Source: Bacteroidota bacterium
GTDB taxonomy: Bacteria > Bacteroidota > Bacteroidia > UKL13-3
Direction: 5' to 3'
Assembly: GCA_947462865.1 (NCBI GenBank)
Contig: CANHRW010000040.1
Span: 1-12,235 of the forward strand
Length of the DNA stretch: 12,235 nt
The first letter of the stretch is position 1. Every line of letters begins with the position of its first letter. The translations under genes and the position numbers were made by a program. The notes below the pieces were generated by a model. That model made no database searches, was not told where the DNA came from, and saw nothing but the letters and a program-made list of their open reading frames with translations. This document shows, one piece after another, positions 1 through 7,573 of the stretch.

Positions 1-1
1 A

Positions 2-709
2 GATGCATTTAACAACGGTCGCGATAAATTGAGCTATTTTAATGTAGACCCTATACAACCAGAGCAAGTAAAGACTTTAGAATTGGGTTACAGAACTAAT
101 TTTACCGATAAATTTTATGTAGACATGAGTTGGTATTTTAGTTGGTATACCAATTTTATAGGCTATAAAATTGGGGCTGCTATAGATTGGCCTGTAGGCA
201 CCTTCTTACCTGACGGATTGCAAGTGTATAGGGTTGCTACCAATTCTAAAGATGCTGTAACCACACAAGGATTTACAATTGGACTCAATTATTATCTAAA
301 GAAATACCTGGGCTTTGTTGGCAATTATTCTTGGAATAAATTAGACAGAATGGGGTCTACAGATCCATTGATTCCTGCTTTCAATACCCCAGAACACAAA
401 TACAATATTGGTATCAATGGAAGAGACATAGACTTTTCAATATTCAAAAAACAGATTACGGGCTTGGGGTATAGTTTTAATTGGAAATGGCAAGAAGGTT
501 TCAATTTTGAAGGCTCTCCTCAATATACTGGATTAGTTCCTGCTTACGGCATGTTAGATGCTCAATTGAATAAATCTTTTTTAAAGCAAAAGTTAACAGT
601 TAAAATGGGTGCAAGTAACCTCTTAGATAACCGAGTTTTTCAGGTTTATGGCGGCCCTAGGGTGGGTAGGATGGCTTACATTAGTATTTTATTTGAGCTT
701 AAAAAGTAA
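2..709 (+). CDS. TonB-dependent outer-membrane receptor, C-terminal fragment (5' end outside window)
   Basis: The reading frame is open from base 2, so this is the last 235 residues of a longer protein; the first in-window start codon (TTG at 29) is not a real start. The translation shows alternating aromatic/hydrophobic beta strands. It carries the motif 'IQPEQVKTLELGYRTNF', which matches the (L/I)xPExxxxxExGxx strand of the TonB-dependent receptor barrel. It ends with 'GASNLLDNRVFQVYGGPRVGR' style strands and a final amphipathic strand 'MAYISILFELKK', as in Bacteroidota receptors. Such barrels import siderophores, cobalamin, glycans or other ligands across the outer membrane using TonB-ExbBD energy. 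The plug domain and any SusC-type extension are outside the window, so the substrate cannot be named. The next gene begins 80 bases downstream behind its own candidate promoter, and I see no terminator between them. Confidence 0.9.
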   Translation, partial: DAFNNGRDKLSYFNVDPIQPEQVKTLELGYRTNFTDKFYVDMSWYFSWYTNFIGYKIGAAIDWPVGTFLPDGLQVYRVATNSKDAVTTQGFTIGLNYYLKKYLGFVGNYSWNKLDRMGSTDPLIPAFNTPEHKYNIGINGRDIDFSIFKKQITGLGYSFNWKWQEGFNFEGSPQYTGLVPAYGMLDAQLNKSFLKQKLTVKMGASNLLDNRVFQVYGGPRVGRMAYISILFELKK

Positions 710-736
710 ATTTAACCACCAAAACCCTTTCTTTTA

Positions 737-767
737 TTTGTTTTATTGTTTTTTACAGCTATCTTGA
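737..767 (+). promoter_or_regulatory. Candidate Bacteroidota-type promoter for the T9SS-secreted hydrolase-like gene
   Basis: TTTG at 737-740 is followed after 19 bases by TATCTTGA at 760-767. The known Bacteroidota consensus is TTTG (-33) and TAnnTTTG (-7). The -33 box matches and the -7 box matches partly (TAnnTT, then GA instead of TG). Transcription would start near 773, giving a leader of about 16 bases before the ATG at 790. The region is very AT-rich, so chance matches are likely. Confidence 0.35.
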
Positions 768-789
768 ATAAAATTTTAAAATTTCAATC

Positions 790-2706
790 ATGAAGAAAAA
801 ATTACTCTCCGTTTTTGCTTTAGCTACTTCAATGTTTGCATTGAATGAAGCAACTGCCCAAAATCGCTATTTAGATGAAGTGTTTACCTCAGTAAACAAA
901 AGCAGCAATGTGGTTTATGATACCAACTATGCAATCAATTTGTTATTTGGCAATCCAAACCCTCAAATTCCTGCTCTTTTTACCTCGTCTCCAGTTTGGA
1001 GCGAAAATTTAAAATGCGATATCTATAGCCCAGAAGGAGATACTTTACAAAATAGGCCGGTAATCATTTTATCACATACCGGTAGTTATTTGCCACCTTT
1101 GGTGAACAAACAAACAACTGGAAGCAAAGATGACAGTTCTATCGTAGAATTGGCACATCGTTTTGCGAAAAGAGGATATGTAGTAGTAGCTATGAACTAC
1201 AGATTGGGTTGGAACCCAGCTGCAACTTCACAAGAAGTAGCTACAGAACAACTTATTAAAGCAACGTACAGAGCCTTACAAGACATGAGAAACTGTGTAC
1301 GTTTCATGAGAAGAAATGCGGCCACTTATGGCATTGATCAAACCAAAATTATTTTTGGTGGTCAAGGTACTGGTGGATACATTGCCCTTGCTGGCGCAAC
1401 AGTAAGTGAAAGAGCAGACATAGAATCTAATCTTAAATTTTTAAGAGGCGACGCTACACCAATGGTAAGTGTTGATACCCTTGGTGATTGGACTGGTATT
1501 GGCGGGGTTATCCCATACAATGACCCAGCAGATGCAAGTGTATCTTCTGATGTAAACATGTATTTTAATTTTGGTGGTGCCATGGGTGACACTGCTTGGA
1601 TGAAAGCATCTAGCAAGCCTATGGTTGCAATGCACACTACCAGAGATCCATTTGCTCCTTACAATACAGGCAATGTAATTGTACCAACAACTGGTTTAAC
1701 AGTTATTCCAAATGCTTCTGGCGCTGGAGATGTTATTCCAAAAGCAAATGAATTAGGTGTAAACAGCAAACTAAATAGCTATATTTATTTGGATCCAATG
1801 AGTGAAAGAGCTTACACTGTAACTGGTGGAATCAACAACCTATTCGGTTTTGAAACTTCATTCCCGTTTGAAGGTTCACCATGGGAATGGTGGGACAGAC
1901 CTAGCATGCAAGCTAAACAAAGTGTTTTGTATAGAGATGCAATTCCATTGCCTGCAAATGGTTTTACTGCTGATACATTATCAATTAAAACCAATCCTTT
2001 TATGTCAGCAGAAAGAGGAAAAGCTTACATTGATACCATTGCAGGTTATGTAGCTCCTAGAATTGCTGTACAAATGGATTTAATGGGCAATATGGCAATC
2101 AATGATTTTGCATTAACTTCGCCACAAGCTGGCGCTTCTATTGACATCCAAGATGATTCTACTGCATTTATGGTTGCAAAATGGGAAGGTGCTGAAGGCT
2201 TAGATTATGTTTTCATGATTGACAACGTAAATGGAGATTTTTCTGATCCATTGTTTGCTACTTCAATCTCTTCAGATTCAATTGCTTTCACAGAAAGTAC
2301 TATTTGGGGCTTGTTAACTACTATGGGTTACAATGTTGATGATGAAGTAAGTTTAAAGTGGACTGTGATGTCTAAAAATGCTTCATTTGGTAAATTGGCT
2401 TCTCAAGCTTTTGCAATCAATTTAACCAAACGTGCAGCAGTTGGTATTAACGAGGCAAACTATAACAAATACATTACTTTGTATCCTAACCCAGCTACCT
2501 CAACAGTGAAGGTTGGTTTAGATGCCAATGCTAAAATTACAGATATCCAAATCATAGATATTTTGGGCCGTCAAGTTAAATCTTATGCAGGTTTCAATAC
2601 CAACTCTCAAGAAATTTCATTGAGTGGAATAGGTTCAGGTGCTTATTTTATCAATATCAGCACTCAAAACGGGGGTACTGCTACCAAGAAATTCATTATT
2701 CAATAA
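790..2706 (+). CDS. Secreted alpha/beta-hydrolase-like (carboxylesterase-like) protein with SusE-like domain and T9SS type A sorting tail; active site apparently lost
   Basis: 638 residues. Signal peptide at 1-24 (KKK, hydrophobic core, probable cut ATAQ24|N). Residues about 75-300 resemble carboxylesterase/feruloyl-esterase folds: 'RGYVVVAMNYRLGW' (128-141), the helix before the nucleophile elbow, 'IIFGGQGTGGYIAL' (187-200), and 'KPMVAMHTTRDPFAPY' (276-291), which corresponds to the strand carrying the acidic triad residue. The elbow GxSxG reads G191-Q-G193-T-G195, so the serine is glycine. The oxyanion-loop HGGGF reads HTGSY (96-100). No histidine occurs after His282. Residues about 437-547 look like an Ig-like SusE/SusF-type domain. 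Residues about 558-638 are a T9SS type A sorting domain ('YPNPA', 'DILGRQV', 'GSGAYFINI', 'KKFIIQ'), so the protein is probably exported by T9SS and anchored or released at the surface. It follows a TonB-dependent receptor and ends at a strong terminator. The fold and sorting tail are well supported. Hydrolase activity is not, and a binding role is an inference. Confidence 0.85.
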   Translation: MKKKLLSVFALATSMFALNEATAQNRYLDEVFTSVNKSSNVVYDTNYAINLLFGNPNPQIPALFTSSPVWSENLKCDIYSPEGDTLQNRPVIILSHTGSYLPPLVNKQTTGSKDDSSIVELAHRFAKRGYVVVAMNYRLGWNPAATSQEVATEQLIKATYRALQDMRNCVRFMRRNAATYGIDQTKIIFGGQGTGGYIALAGATVSERADIESNLKFLRGDATPMVSVDTLGDWTGIGGVIPYNDPADASVSSDVNMYFNFGGAMGDTAWMKASSKPMVAMHTTRDPFAPYNTGNVIVPTTGLTVIPNASGAGDVIPKANELGVNSKLNSYIYLDPMSERAYTVTGGINNLFGFETSFPFEGSPWEWWDRPSMQAKQSVLYRDAIPLPANGFTADTLSIKTNPFMSAERGKAYIDTIAGYVAPRIAVQMDLMGNMAINDFALTSPQAGASIDIQDDSTAFMVAKWEGAEGLDYVFMIDNVNGDFSDPLFATSISSDSIAFTESTIWGLLTTMGYNVDDEVSLKWTVMSKNASFGKLASQAFAINLTKRAAVGINEANYNKYITLYPNPATSTVKVGLDANAKITDIQIIDILGRQVKSYAGFNTNSQEISLSGIGSGAYFINISTQNGGTATKKFIIQ

Positions 2707-2723
2707 ATTGTAAGTTTTTGTAT

Positions 2724-2758
2724 AAAAAGCGGGAGAACTCAGGTTCTCCCGCTTTTTT
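2724..2758 (+). terminator. Strong rho-independent terminator after the hydrolase-like gene
   Basis: A perfect 10-bp GC-rich stem, GCGGGAGAAC (2729-2738) with GTTCTCCCGC (2743-2752), has a TCAG loop and a run of six T (2753-2758). A5 upstream (2724-2728) can pair with the T-run and extend the stem. It lies 18 bases after the stop codon at 2706. Confidence 0.93.
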
Positions 2759-2789
2759 GTTTTATTCAAGTGGCAAACATGTATATTTG
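2756..2789 (+). promoter_or_regulatory. Candidate Bacteroidota promoter of the metal-efflux operon
   Basis: TATATTTG at 2782-2789 is a perfect match to the TAnnTTTG -7 box. TTTG at 2756-2759, formed by the end of the preceding terminator T-tract plus one G, can serve as the -33 box with a 22-base spacer, at the long end of the accepted range. Transcription would start near 2795-2797, almost on top of the first possible start codon of the next gene. No operator-like palindrome for a metal sensor is evident here. Confidence 0.55.
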
Positions 2790-2793
2790 AGGT

Positions 2794-3186
2794 GTGAATC
2801 TATTGAAACGAATCATATATAAATTCATGCTTTTTGCATTGCTAGCAAATGCGGTTAAACCCGATTTGCTCTTGCAATTGTCTAAAATACCCAGTTTGGT
2901 GGCTCACTACCATCACCATGTAAATGACGAAAATGAGCAAATTGGTTTCTTGGATTTCTTGGTATTGCATTACGGTCAAAATTCTACCCATCGCACTGCA
3001 GAAAATCACGATGATTTACCATTGTTTTTTAACAGCACCGCCTGTTTTGTAATGATTACAAATGCATCGGTTACACCAGATTTGGCCCTTCATTTTATAG
3101 GCTATGTACAGCCATTTTTTGCCTATTCAGACTTTTATTCCTTTGATAAATTGACTTCAATTTTTCAGCCACCTCAATTTGTTTGA
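2794..3186 (+). CDS. Small histidine-rich exported protein at the head of the metal-efflux operon
   Basis: At most 130 residues. The first codon after an in-frame stop is GTG (2794). TTG at 2803 would give MKRIIYKF..., a good signal-peptide n-region that fits the predicted transcription start better, and ATG at 2827 is also possible. The N-terminus is a hydrophobic signal or anchor ('FMLFALLANA', 11-20). The rest has eight histidines (38, 40, 41, 42, 59, 66, 72, 100), clustered as HYHHH, LHY and HRTAENHDD, one cysteine (84), and a C-terminal 'IFQPPQFV'. From memory, Bacteroidota metal RND operons often begin with a small protein having LDFLxLHY, an H/D-rich segment and a final PP motif. The function is unknown. 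Periplasmic metal binding or delivery to the pump is inferred from composition and position, 43 bases upstream of the RND gene with no terminator between. Confidence 0.8.
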   Translation: MNLLKRIIYKFMLFALLANAVKPDLLLQLSKIPSLVAHYHHHVNDENEQIGFLDFLVLHYGQNSTHRTAENHDDLPLFFNSTACFVMITNASVTPDLALHFIGYVQPFFAYSDFYSFDKLTSIFQPPQFV

Positions 3187-3229
3187 GTTTTGTTTTGCTG
3201 ATTAAATTCCCATTCAATTTCAATTTAAC

Positions 3230-6200
3230 ATGTTAAAAAATATCATCGGATTTTCGGTCCGACATAAATTACTTGTAGGTGCAGGTGTATTGTTATTAAT
3301 TGTAACTGGCATAGTACAATTTACAAAATTACCCATTGATGCTGTACCTGATATTACCAATAATCAAGTACAGGTAATAACGGTCTCGCCCTCTTTAGGA
3401 GCTCCAGATGTAGAGCGCCTCATCACATTTCCTATAGAGCAGGCCAATAGTAATATACCCGGCTTAATAGAAATTAGGAGCTTTTCAAGATTTGGTTTGT
3501 CTTTGGTTACCTTGGTTTTTAATGATGAGACCGACGTTTATTGGGCACGCCAACAGGTTAGTGAAAGGCTCATCAATGTGAAAGACCAAATTCCTCCGGG
3601 TTCAGGCGTACCAAGCTTAGGCCCTGTTACAACAGGTTTAGGAGAAATCTATCAATATGTATTGAGGCCCAAACCAGGCTACGAAGCTCAATATGATGCC
3701 ATGCAATTGAGAACTTTACAAGATTGGATTGTTAGAAGGCAGTTGCTTGGCATTAAAGGTGTTGCAGATGTCAGTAGTTTTGGAGGTAAACTCAAACAAT
3801 ATGAGATAGCAATTAATGTCAACAAATTGAGCGCATACAAACTCACTATGAATGACGTATTTACTGCGCTCAACCAAAACAATCAAAATACAGGTGGGGC
3901 GTATATAGAAAAAGGCCCAACAGTGCTGTTTATTAGAAGTGAGGGTTTAATTCAGTCTCTTGATGACATTGGGAATATTGTTGTCAAAGAAGCAGCAAAC
4001 TCAAGTCCTGTGTTTATCAGAGATATTGCTGATGTTGGATTTGGACATGCTGTTAGGTATGGAGCCATGACCTATAACGGTGGCGACGAAGTTGCAGGTG
4101 CAGTGGTGATGATGTTGAAAGGTGAAAACTCCAATACGGTCATTAAAGAAGTAAAAAAGAAAATAGCAAGTATACAGGACATATTACCTGAAGGTGTTCT
4201 CATTGAACCTTTTTTAGATAGAACCAAAATGGTAAACAATGCCATCGGTACAGTGCAATCTAATTTACTAGAAGGTGCCTTGATAGTCATTTTTGTGCTA
4301 GTACTGTTTTTAGGGAATTTGAGGGCAGGTTTTTTGGTGGCCTCAGTCATTCCATTGTCAATGTTATTTGCTGTTATCATGATGAATGTGTTCAAAGTGA
4401 GTGGCAATTTAATGAGCTTAGGAGCGCTTGATTTTGGTTTAATTGTAGACGGAGCAGTGATTATAGTGGAAGCAGTTTTACATGGTCTACAAGTTCAAGC
4501 AATTGCACAACCCGGTATACAATTGAGCAAAGAGCAGATGAATTTGAATGTACAAAGTTTGGCCAGTAAAATGATGAACAGTGCGGTATTTGGTCAAATC
4601 ATTATTTTGATAGTGTATTTGCCAATTTTTTCACTCTCTGGAATTGAAGGTAAGATGTTTAAGCCCATGGCTCAAACAGTAGCTTTTGCCTTGTTAGGCG
4701 CATTTTTACTTTCGCTAACATATGTACCAATGATGTGTGCACTTTTCTTAAAAAGTGAACAAGTGAATTCAAAAAGTATTTCAGAAAAATTGATGAGTAG
4801 ATTGGGTGCTTTTTTTGCCAGTAAGTTAGTGCAAACCATGCAATATGCTAAACAATTTATATTGGGTTCGTTTGTATTGTTTCTTTTGGCAATGGTTATT
4901 TTATTTAATATGGGTGGTGAATTTATTCCTGTTTTAGAAGAGGGTGATTTTGCGGTTGAAACAAGAATATTGACAGGATCCAATTTGCAGTCGAGTATTC
5001 ATGTTGCAAATCAAGCATCGCAATTATTGACTGCAAAATTTCCAGAGGTAGAGAAAGTAGTTGCCAAAATTGGAAGTGGTGAAATACCCACTGACCCAAT
5101 GCCTATAGAAGCCATGGATTTAATGGTAATCATGAAAGACAAATCAACTTGGGTAAATGCCAAAACATTTCCTGAAATGTCTGAAAAAATGTCAAAAGAA
5201 CTGGCAAGTATACCTGGAGTAAATTTTGGTTTTCAGTATCCTGTTCAAATGCGCTTCAACGAACTCATGACTGGAGCGAGGCAAGATGTGGTTTGTAAAA
5301 TATTTGGGGAGCACCTTGATTCATTAGCCAATTATGCAAAACAGTTGGGTACAATTGTGAGTAAAGTTGAGGGTGCAAAAGATATTTATGTAGAAGTTGT
5401 CACGGGTATGCCACAAATTGTCATTAAATACGATAGGCAAAAAATTGCTCAGTTTGATTTAACAATAGAGGCCATTAATACATCAGTAAACACGGCCTTT
5501 GCTGGACAAAACGCAGGTTTGGTATTTGAAGGAGAAAGGAGATTTGATTTAGTAGTCAGGTTAGAAAAGCACAAAAGAAGCCATTTAGATGATGTTAAGA
5601 ATTTATTGATTCCTAATAAGAAAGGTGTTGATGTGCCATTGTCCCAAGTTGCTGATGTTGTTTTACAAGAAGGTCCTGCTCAGATTCAAAGAGAAGACGC
5701 CAAAAGAAGAATTATGGTTGGCTTTAATGTGCGTGGAAGAGATGTACAAACAGTAGTAAATGAGTTACAATCAAAAGTACAGAAACAATTAAAACTCTCA
5801 CCTGGATACTATGTAAATTTTGGCGGGTCTTTTGAGAATTTAGAAGAAGCCAAATCAAGACTATTCATTGCAGTTCCAGTAGCTTTATTGTTAATTTTAT
5901 TGATGTTGTATTTAACATTTGGTTCAATGGTTCAAGGCTTACTCATTTTTACAGCCATTCCATTGTCTGCAACTGGAGGTGTATTTGCATTAGCCCTAAG
6001 AGGTATTCCATTTTCCATATCTGCTGGCGTAGGGTTTATAGCTTTATTTGGTGTTGCTGTATTGAATGGAATTGTCTTAATCAGTGAGTTCAATAGGCTC
6101 AAAGATTCAGGTGAATTGCCCATTAAAAAAGTTATTTTACAGGGTACACAAAATAGATTAAGGCCTGTACTAATGACTGCATTTGTAGCATCACTTGGTT

Positions 6201-7570
6201 TTTTACCTATGGCATTGAGCAGTGGAGCAGGAGCAGAGGTTCAAAGACCATTAGCAACTGTTGTCATTGGGGGCTTGCTATTTGCCACCTTTTTAACCTT
6301 GTTTTTGTTGCCGCTCATGTATTTGACCATTGAAAAAAAGAAGTTCAAAATCAATCGCTCAAAAGCGGGTGTTTTACTTTTATTCATGACCTTATCGAGT
6401 ATAGGAATTCATGCGCAAACCCCAATCGTGATGAAACTAAACACCGCAATTGATGTAGCATTGTCAAACAATTTGAAATTCCGTAACGACCAAATGTATT
6501 TACAATATTTAACGGCTATTAAAAAAGCCAGTTTGTCTGTTCCTAATACCAGTTTGAATTTAGAATATGGTCAATTCAATTCAGCCTTTAATGATAACCG
6601 CATTGGTTTGACCCAAAATTTTCATTCACCATTTACACTTATCTTACAAAAAAAGATAGCAACAACTACCATTCAAGCACATCAATTTCAGTTAAAATGG
6701 AAAGAAAATGAACTTAAAAAAGAAGTTGCTAATACCTATAATTCAATTTTTTTTCTTTCTAAAAGAATACAGATATGGGCTTATGCAGATAGTTTGTATC
6801 AACTCTATTTAGACAAAGAAGCATTGCGTAATCAATTAGGGGAATCAGCTATGCCATCATATACACATGCCCAAATTCAAAAGGTACACGCAGCTAAAGA
6901 AATACTGAGTTTACAAAGTAATTTGAATGCTGAAAAGTTGTATTTGCAGTATTTATTAAACACCCTCAATGTCATTGAACCAGATTCAAGTGATTGGAAT
7001 TTTCAATTGGATGAGCAAGTAGGTTTTTATAAAATGGAAACTCACCCACAAATTAAAGAGCAAGAACAATTGGTTCAGTTAGGCAAAAAGAATTACCAAT
7101 TGGAAAAATCTAAATTCACCCCTGATTTGTATTTTGGAGTTCAATCTATTACCATACAGGGGATAGGGGCCGATAATCAAAGTTATGGATTGCAAACGCG
7201 GTTTAATTCGTTGCAGGCTGGTCTAAATTTCCCATTATTTTTCGGTAGTCAATTACAGCATACAAAAGCACAAAAAATTGCCTATAAAATAGCTCAACAC
7301 GAGCTTTCAAATAAAACACATCAGCTTTCAAATAAATACAAAGGTTTAATAGATGTATACCAATCTGCCAAGCAAATCAATCAATTATATACTCAAATTC
7401 AACACCACAAACAACTCATTTTGACTAGCACTGAATTGCTAGAAAAAGGAGCTATTAATTTTCTTGATTATAGCCTACTAATGGGTAATGCTATTGCCAA
7501 CGAGTTAGAGGCATTAGATGCCAAGCATCAACTAAATCAAGCCATTATTCAATTAAATTATTTCCAGTAA
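3230..7570 (+). CDS. czcA: CzcA/CusA-family heavy-metal RND efflux pump fused in frame to a TolC-like outer-membrane channel
   Basis: 1446 residues. Residues 1-1030 form a full HME-RND proton/metal antiporter of normal family length: TM1 at about 13-31, two large periplasmic loops and a typical TM8-12 set ending 'FLLPLMYLTIEKKK'. TM4 carries 'DFGLIVDGAVIIVE' (D401, D407, E414). This is the signature of CzcA-type pumps, where the three acidic residues are needed for proton-coupled transport, and it differs from the GAMVDAAIVMIEN form of E. coli CusA. The porter-domain segment 'MRFNELMTG' (674-682) also resembles CzcA more than CusA. This supports Zn/Co/Cd/Ni as substrates, without a firm choice. 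Residues about 1063-1446 are an outer-membrane-factor (TolC/CzcC) domain with two repeats of long helices and short strand segments ('PDLYFGVQSI', 'LNFPLFFGSQ'). Between them lies a signal-peptide-like segment. RND-TolC fusions are known in Bacteroidota, so this is not a sequencing artefact. The adaptor gene starts 3 bases after the stop. No Shine-Dalgarno is visible, and the ATG start fits the family N-terminus 'MLKNIIGFSVRHK'. Confidence 0.95.
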   Translation: MLKNIIGFSVRHKLLVGAGVLLLIVTGIVQFTKLPIDAVPDITNNQVQVITVSPSLGAPDVERLITFPIEQANSNIPGLIEIRSFSRFGLSLVTLVFNDETDVYWARQQVSERLINVKDQIPPGSGVPSLGPVTTGLGEIYQYVLRPKPGYEAQYDAMQLRTLQDWIVRRQLLGIKGVADVSSFGGKLKQYEIAINVNKLSAYKLTMNDVFTALNQNNQNTGGAYIEKGPTVLFIRSEGLIQSLDDIGNIVVKEAANSSPVFIRDIADVGFGHAVRYGAMTYNGGDEVAGAVVMMLKGENSNTVIKEVKKKIASIQDILPEGVLIEPFLDRTKMVNNAIGTVQSNLLEGALIVIFVLVLFLGNLRAGFLVASVIPLSMLFAVIMMNVFKVSGNLMSLGALDFGLIVDGAVIIVEAVLHGLQVQAIAQPGIQLSKEQMNLNVQSLASKMMNSAVFGQIIILIVYLPIFSLSGIEGKMFKPMAQTVAFALLGAFLLSLTYVPMMCALFLKSEQVNSKSISEKLMSRLGAFFASKLVQTMQYAKQFILGSFVLFLLAMVILFNMGGEFIPVLEEGDFAVETRILTGSNLQSSIHVANQASQLLTAKFPEVEKVVAKIGSGEIPTDPMPIEAMDLMVIMKDKSTWVNAKTFPEMSEKMSKELASIPGVNFGFQYPVQMRFNELMTGARQDVVCKIFGEHLDSLANYAKQLGTIVSKVEGAKDIYVEVVTGMPQIVIKYDRQKIAQFDLTIEAINTSVNTAFAGQNAGLVFEGERRFDLVVRLEKHKRSHLDDVKNLLIPNKKGVDVPLSQVADVVLQEGPAQIQREDAKRRIMVGFNVRGRDVQTVVNELQSKVQKQLKLSPGYYVNFGGSFENLEEAKSRLFIAVPVALLLILLMLYLTFGSMVQGLLIFTAIPLSATGGVFALALRGIPFSISAGVGFIALFGVAVLNGIVLISEFNRLKDSGELPIKKVILQGTQNRLRPVLMTAFVASLGFLPMALSSGAGAEVQRPLATVVIGGLLFATFLTLFLLPLMYLTIEKKKFKINRSKAGVLLLFMTLSSIGIHAQTPIVMKLNTAIDVALSNNLKFRNDQMYLQYLTAIKKASLSVPNTSLNLEYGQFNSAFNDNRIGLTQNFHSPFTLILQKKIATTTIQAHQFQLKWKENELKKEVANTYNSIFFLSKRIQIWAYADSLYQLYLDKEALRNQLGESAMPSYTHAQIQKVHAAKEILSLQSNLNAEKLYLQYLLNTLNVIEPDSSDWNFQLDEQVGFYKMETHPQIKEQEQLVQLGKKNYQLEKSKFTPDLYFGVQSITIQGIGADNQSYGLQTRFNSLQAGLNFPLFFGSQLQHTKAQKIAYKIAQHELSNKTHQLSNKYKGLIDVYQSAKQINQLYTQIQHHKQLILTSTELLEKGAINFLDYSLLMGNAIANELEALDAKHQLNQAIIQLNYFQ
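6317..6418 (+). other. Internal signal-peptide-like junction between the RND and TolC halves
   Basis: Residues 1030-1063 of the fusion contain a lysine/arginine-rich stretch (EKKKFKINRSK, 1035-1045), a hydrophobic core (GVLLLFMTLSSIG) and a small-residue cut site (IHA1062|Q1063), followed directly by the start of the TolC-like domain. The RND part ends in the cytoplasm after TM12, so the basic stretch is correctly placed for the core to insert and export what follows. An in-frame ATG at 6317 would make this a complete free signal peptide (MYLTIEKKK...) if ribosomes restarted there. Cleavage by signal peptidase I is an inference. Confidence 0.7.
7302..7336 (+). repeat. Short in-frame direct repeat in the TolC-like domain
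   Basis: The 14-base unit AGCTTTCAAATAAA occurs at 7302-7315 and again at 7323-7336, exactly 21 bases apart. It encodes ELSNKTH followed by QLSNKYK, a seven-residue step in a helical region. Confidence 0.75.
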
Positions 7571-7573
7571 AAC

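Noticed and set aside
29..31. TTG at 29 as the start of the receptor fragment
   Set aside because: The frame is open to the window edge and a TonB-dependent receptor barrel cannot begin here; the gene is cut by the window boundary.
770..784. AT palindrome AAAATTTTAAAATTT before the hydrolase-like gene
   Set aside because: Such runs are expected by chance in a sequence this AT-rich, and there is no stem of useful stability.
1362..1637. Minus-strand open frame of 91 codons inside the hydrolase-like gene
   Set aside because: It lies fully antisense to a well-supported coding region, has proline/alanine-rich low-information content and no recognisable motif; it is a shadow frame.
4072..4983. 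Minus-strand open frames of 111 and 103 codons inside the RND gene
   Set aside because: Antisense to strongly conserved RND sequence (TM4 region and porter domain); no start signal or family similarity.
6317..6319. Separate TolC gene starting at the internal ATG
   Set aside because: The frame is continuous with the RND part without a stop or frameshift, and the fusion is a known Bacteroidota arrangement; internal initiation stays possible but is not needed.
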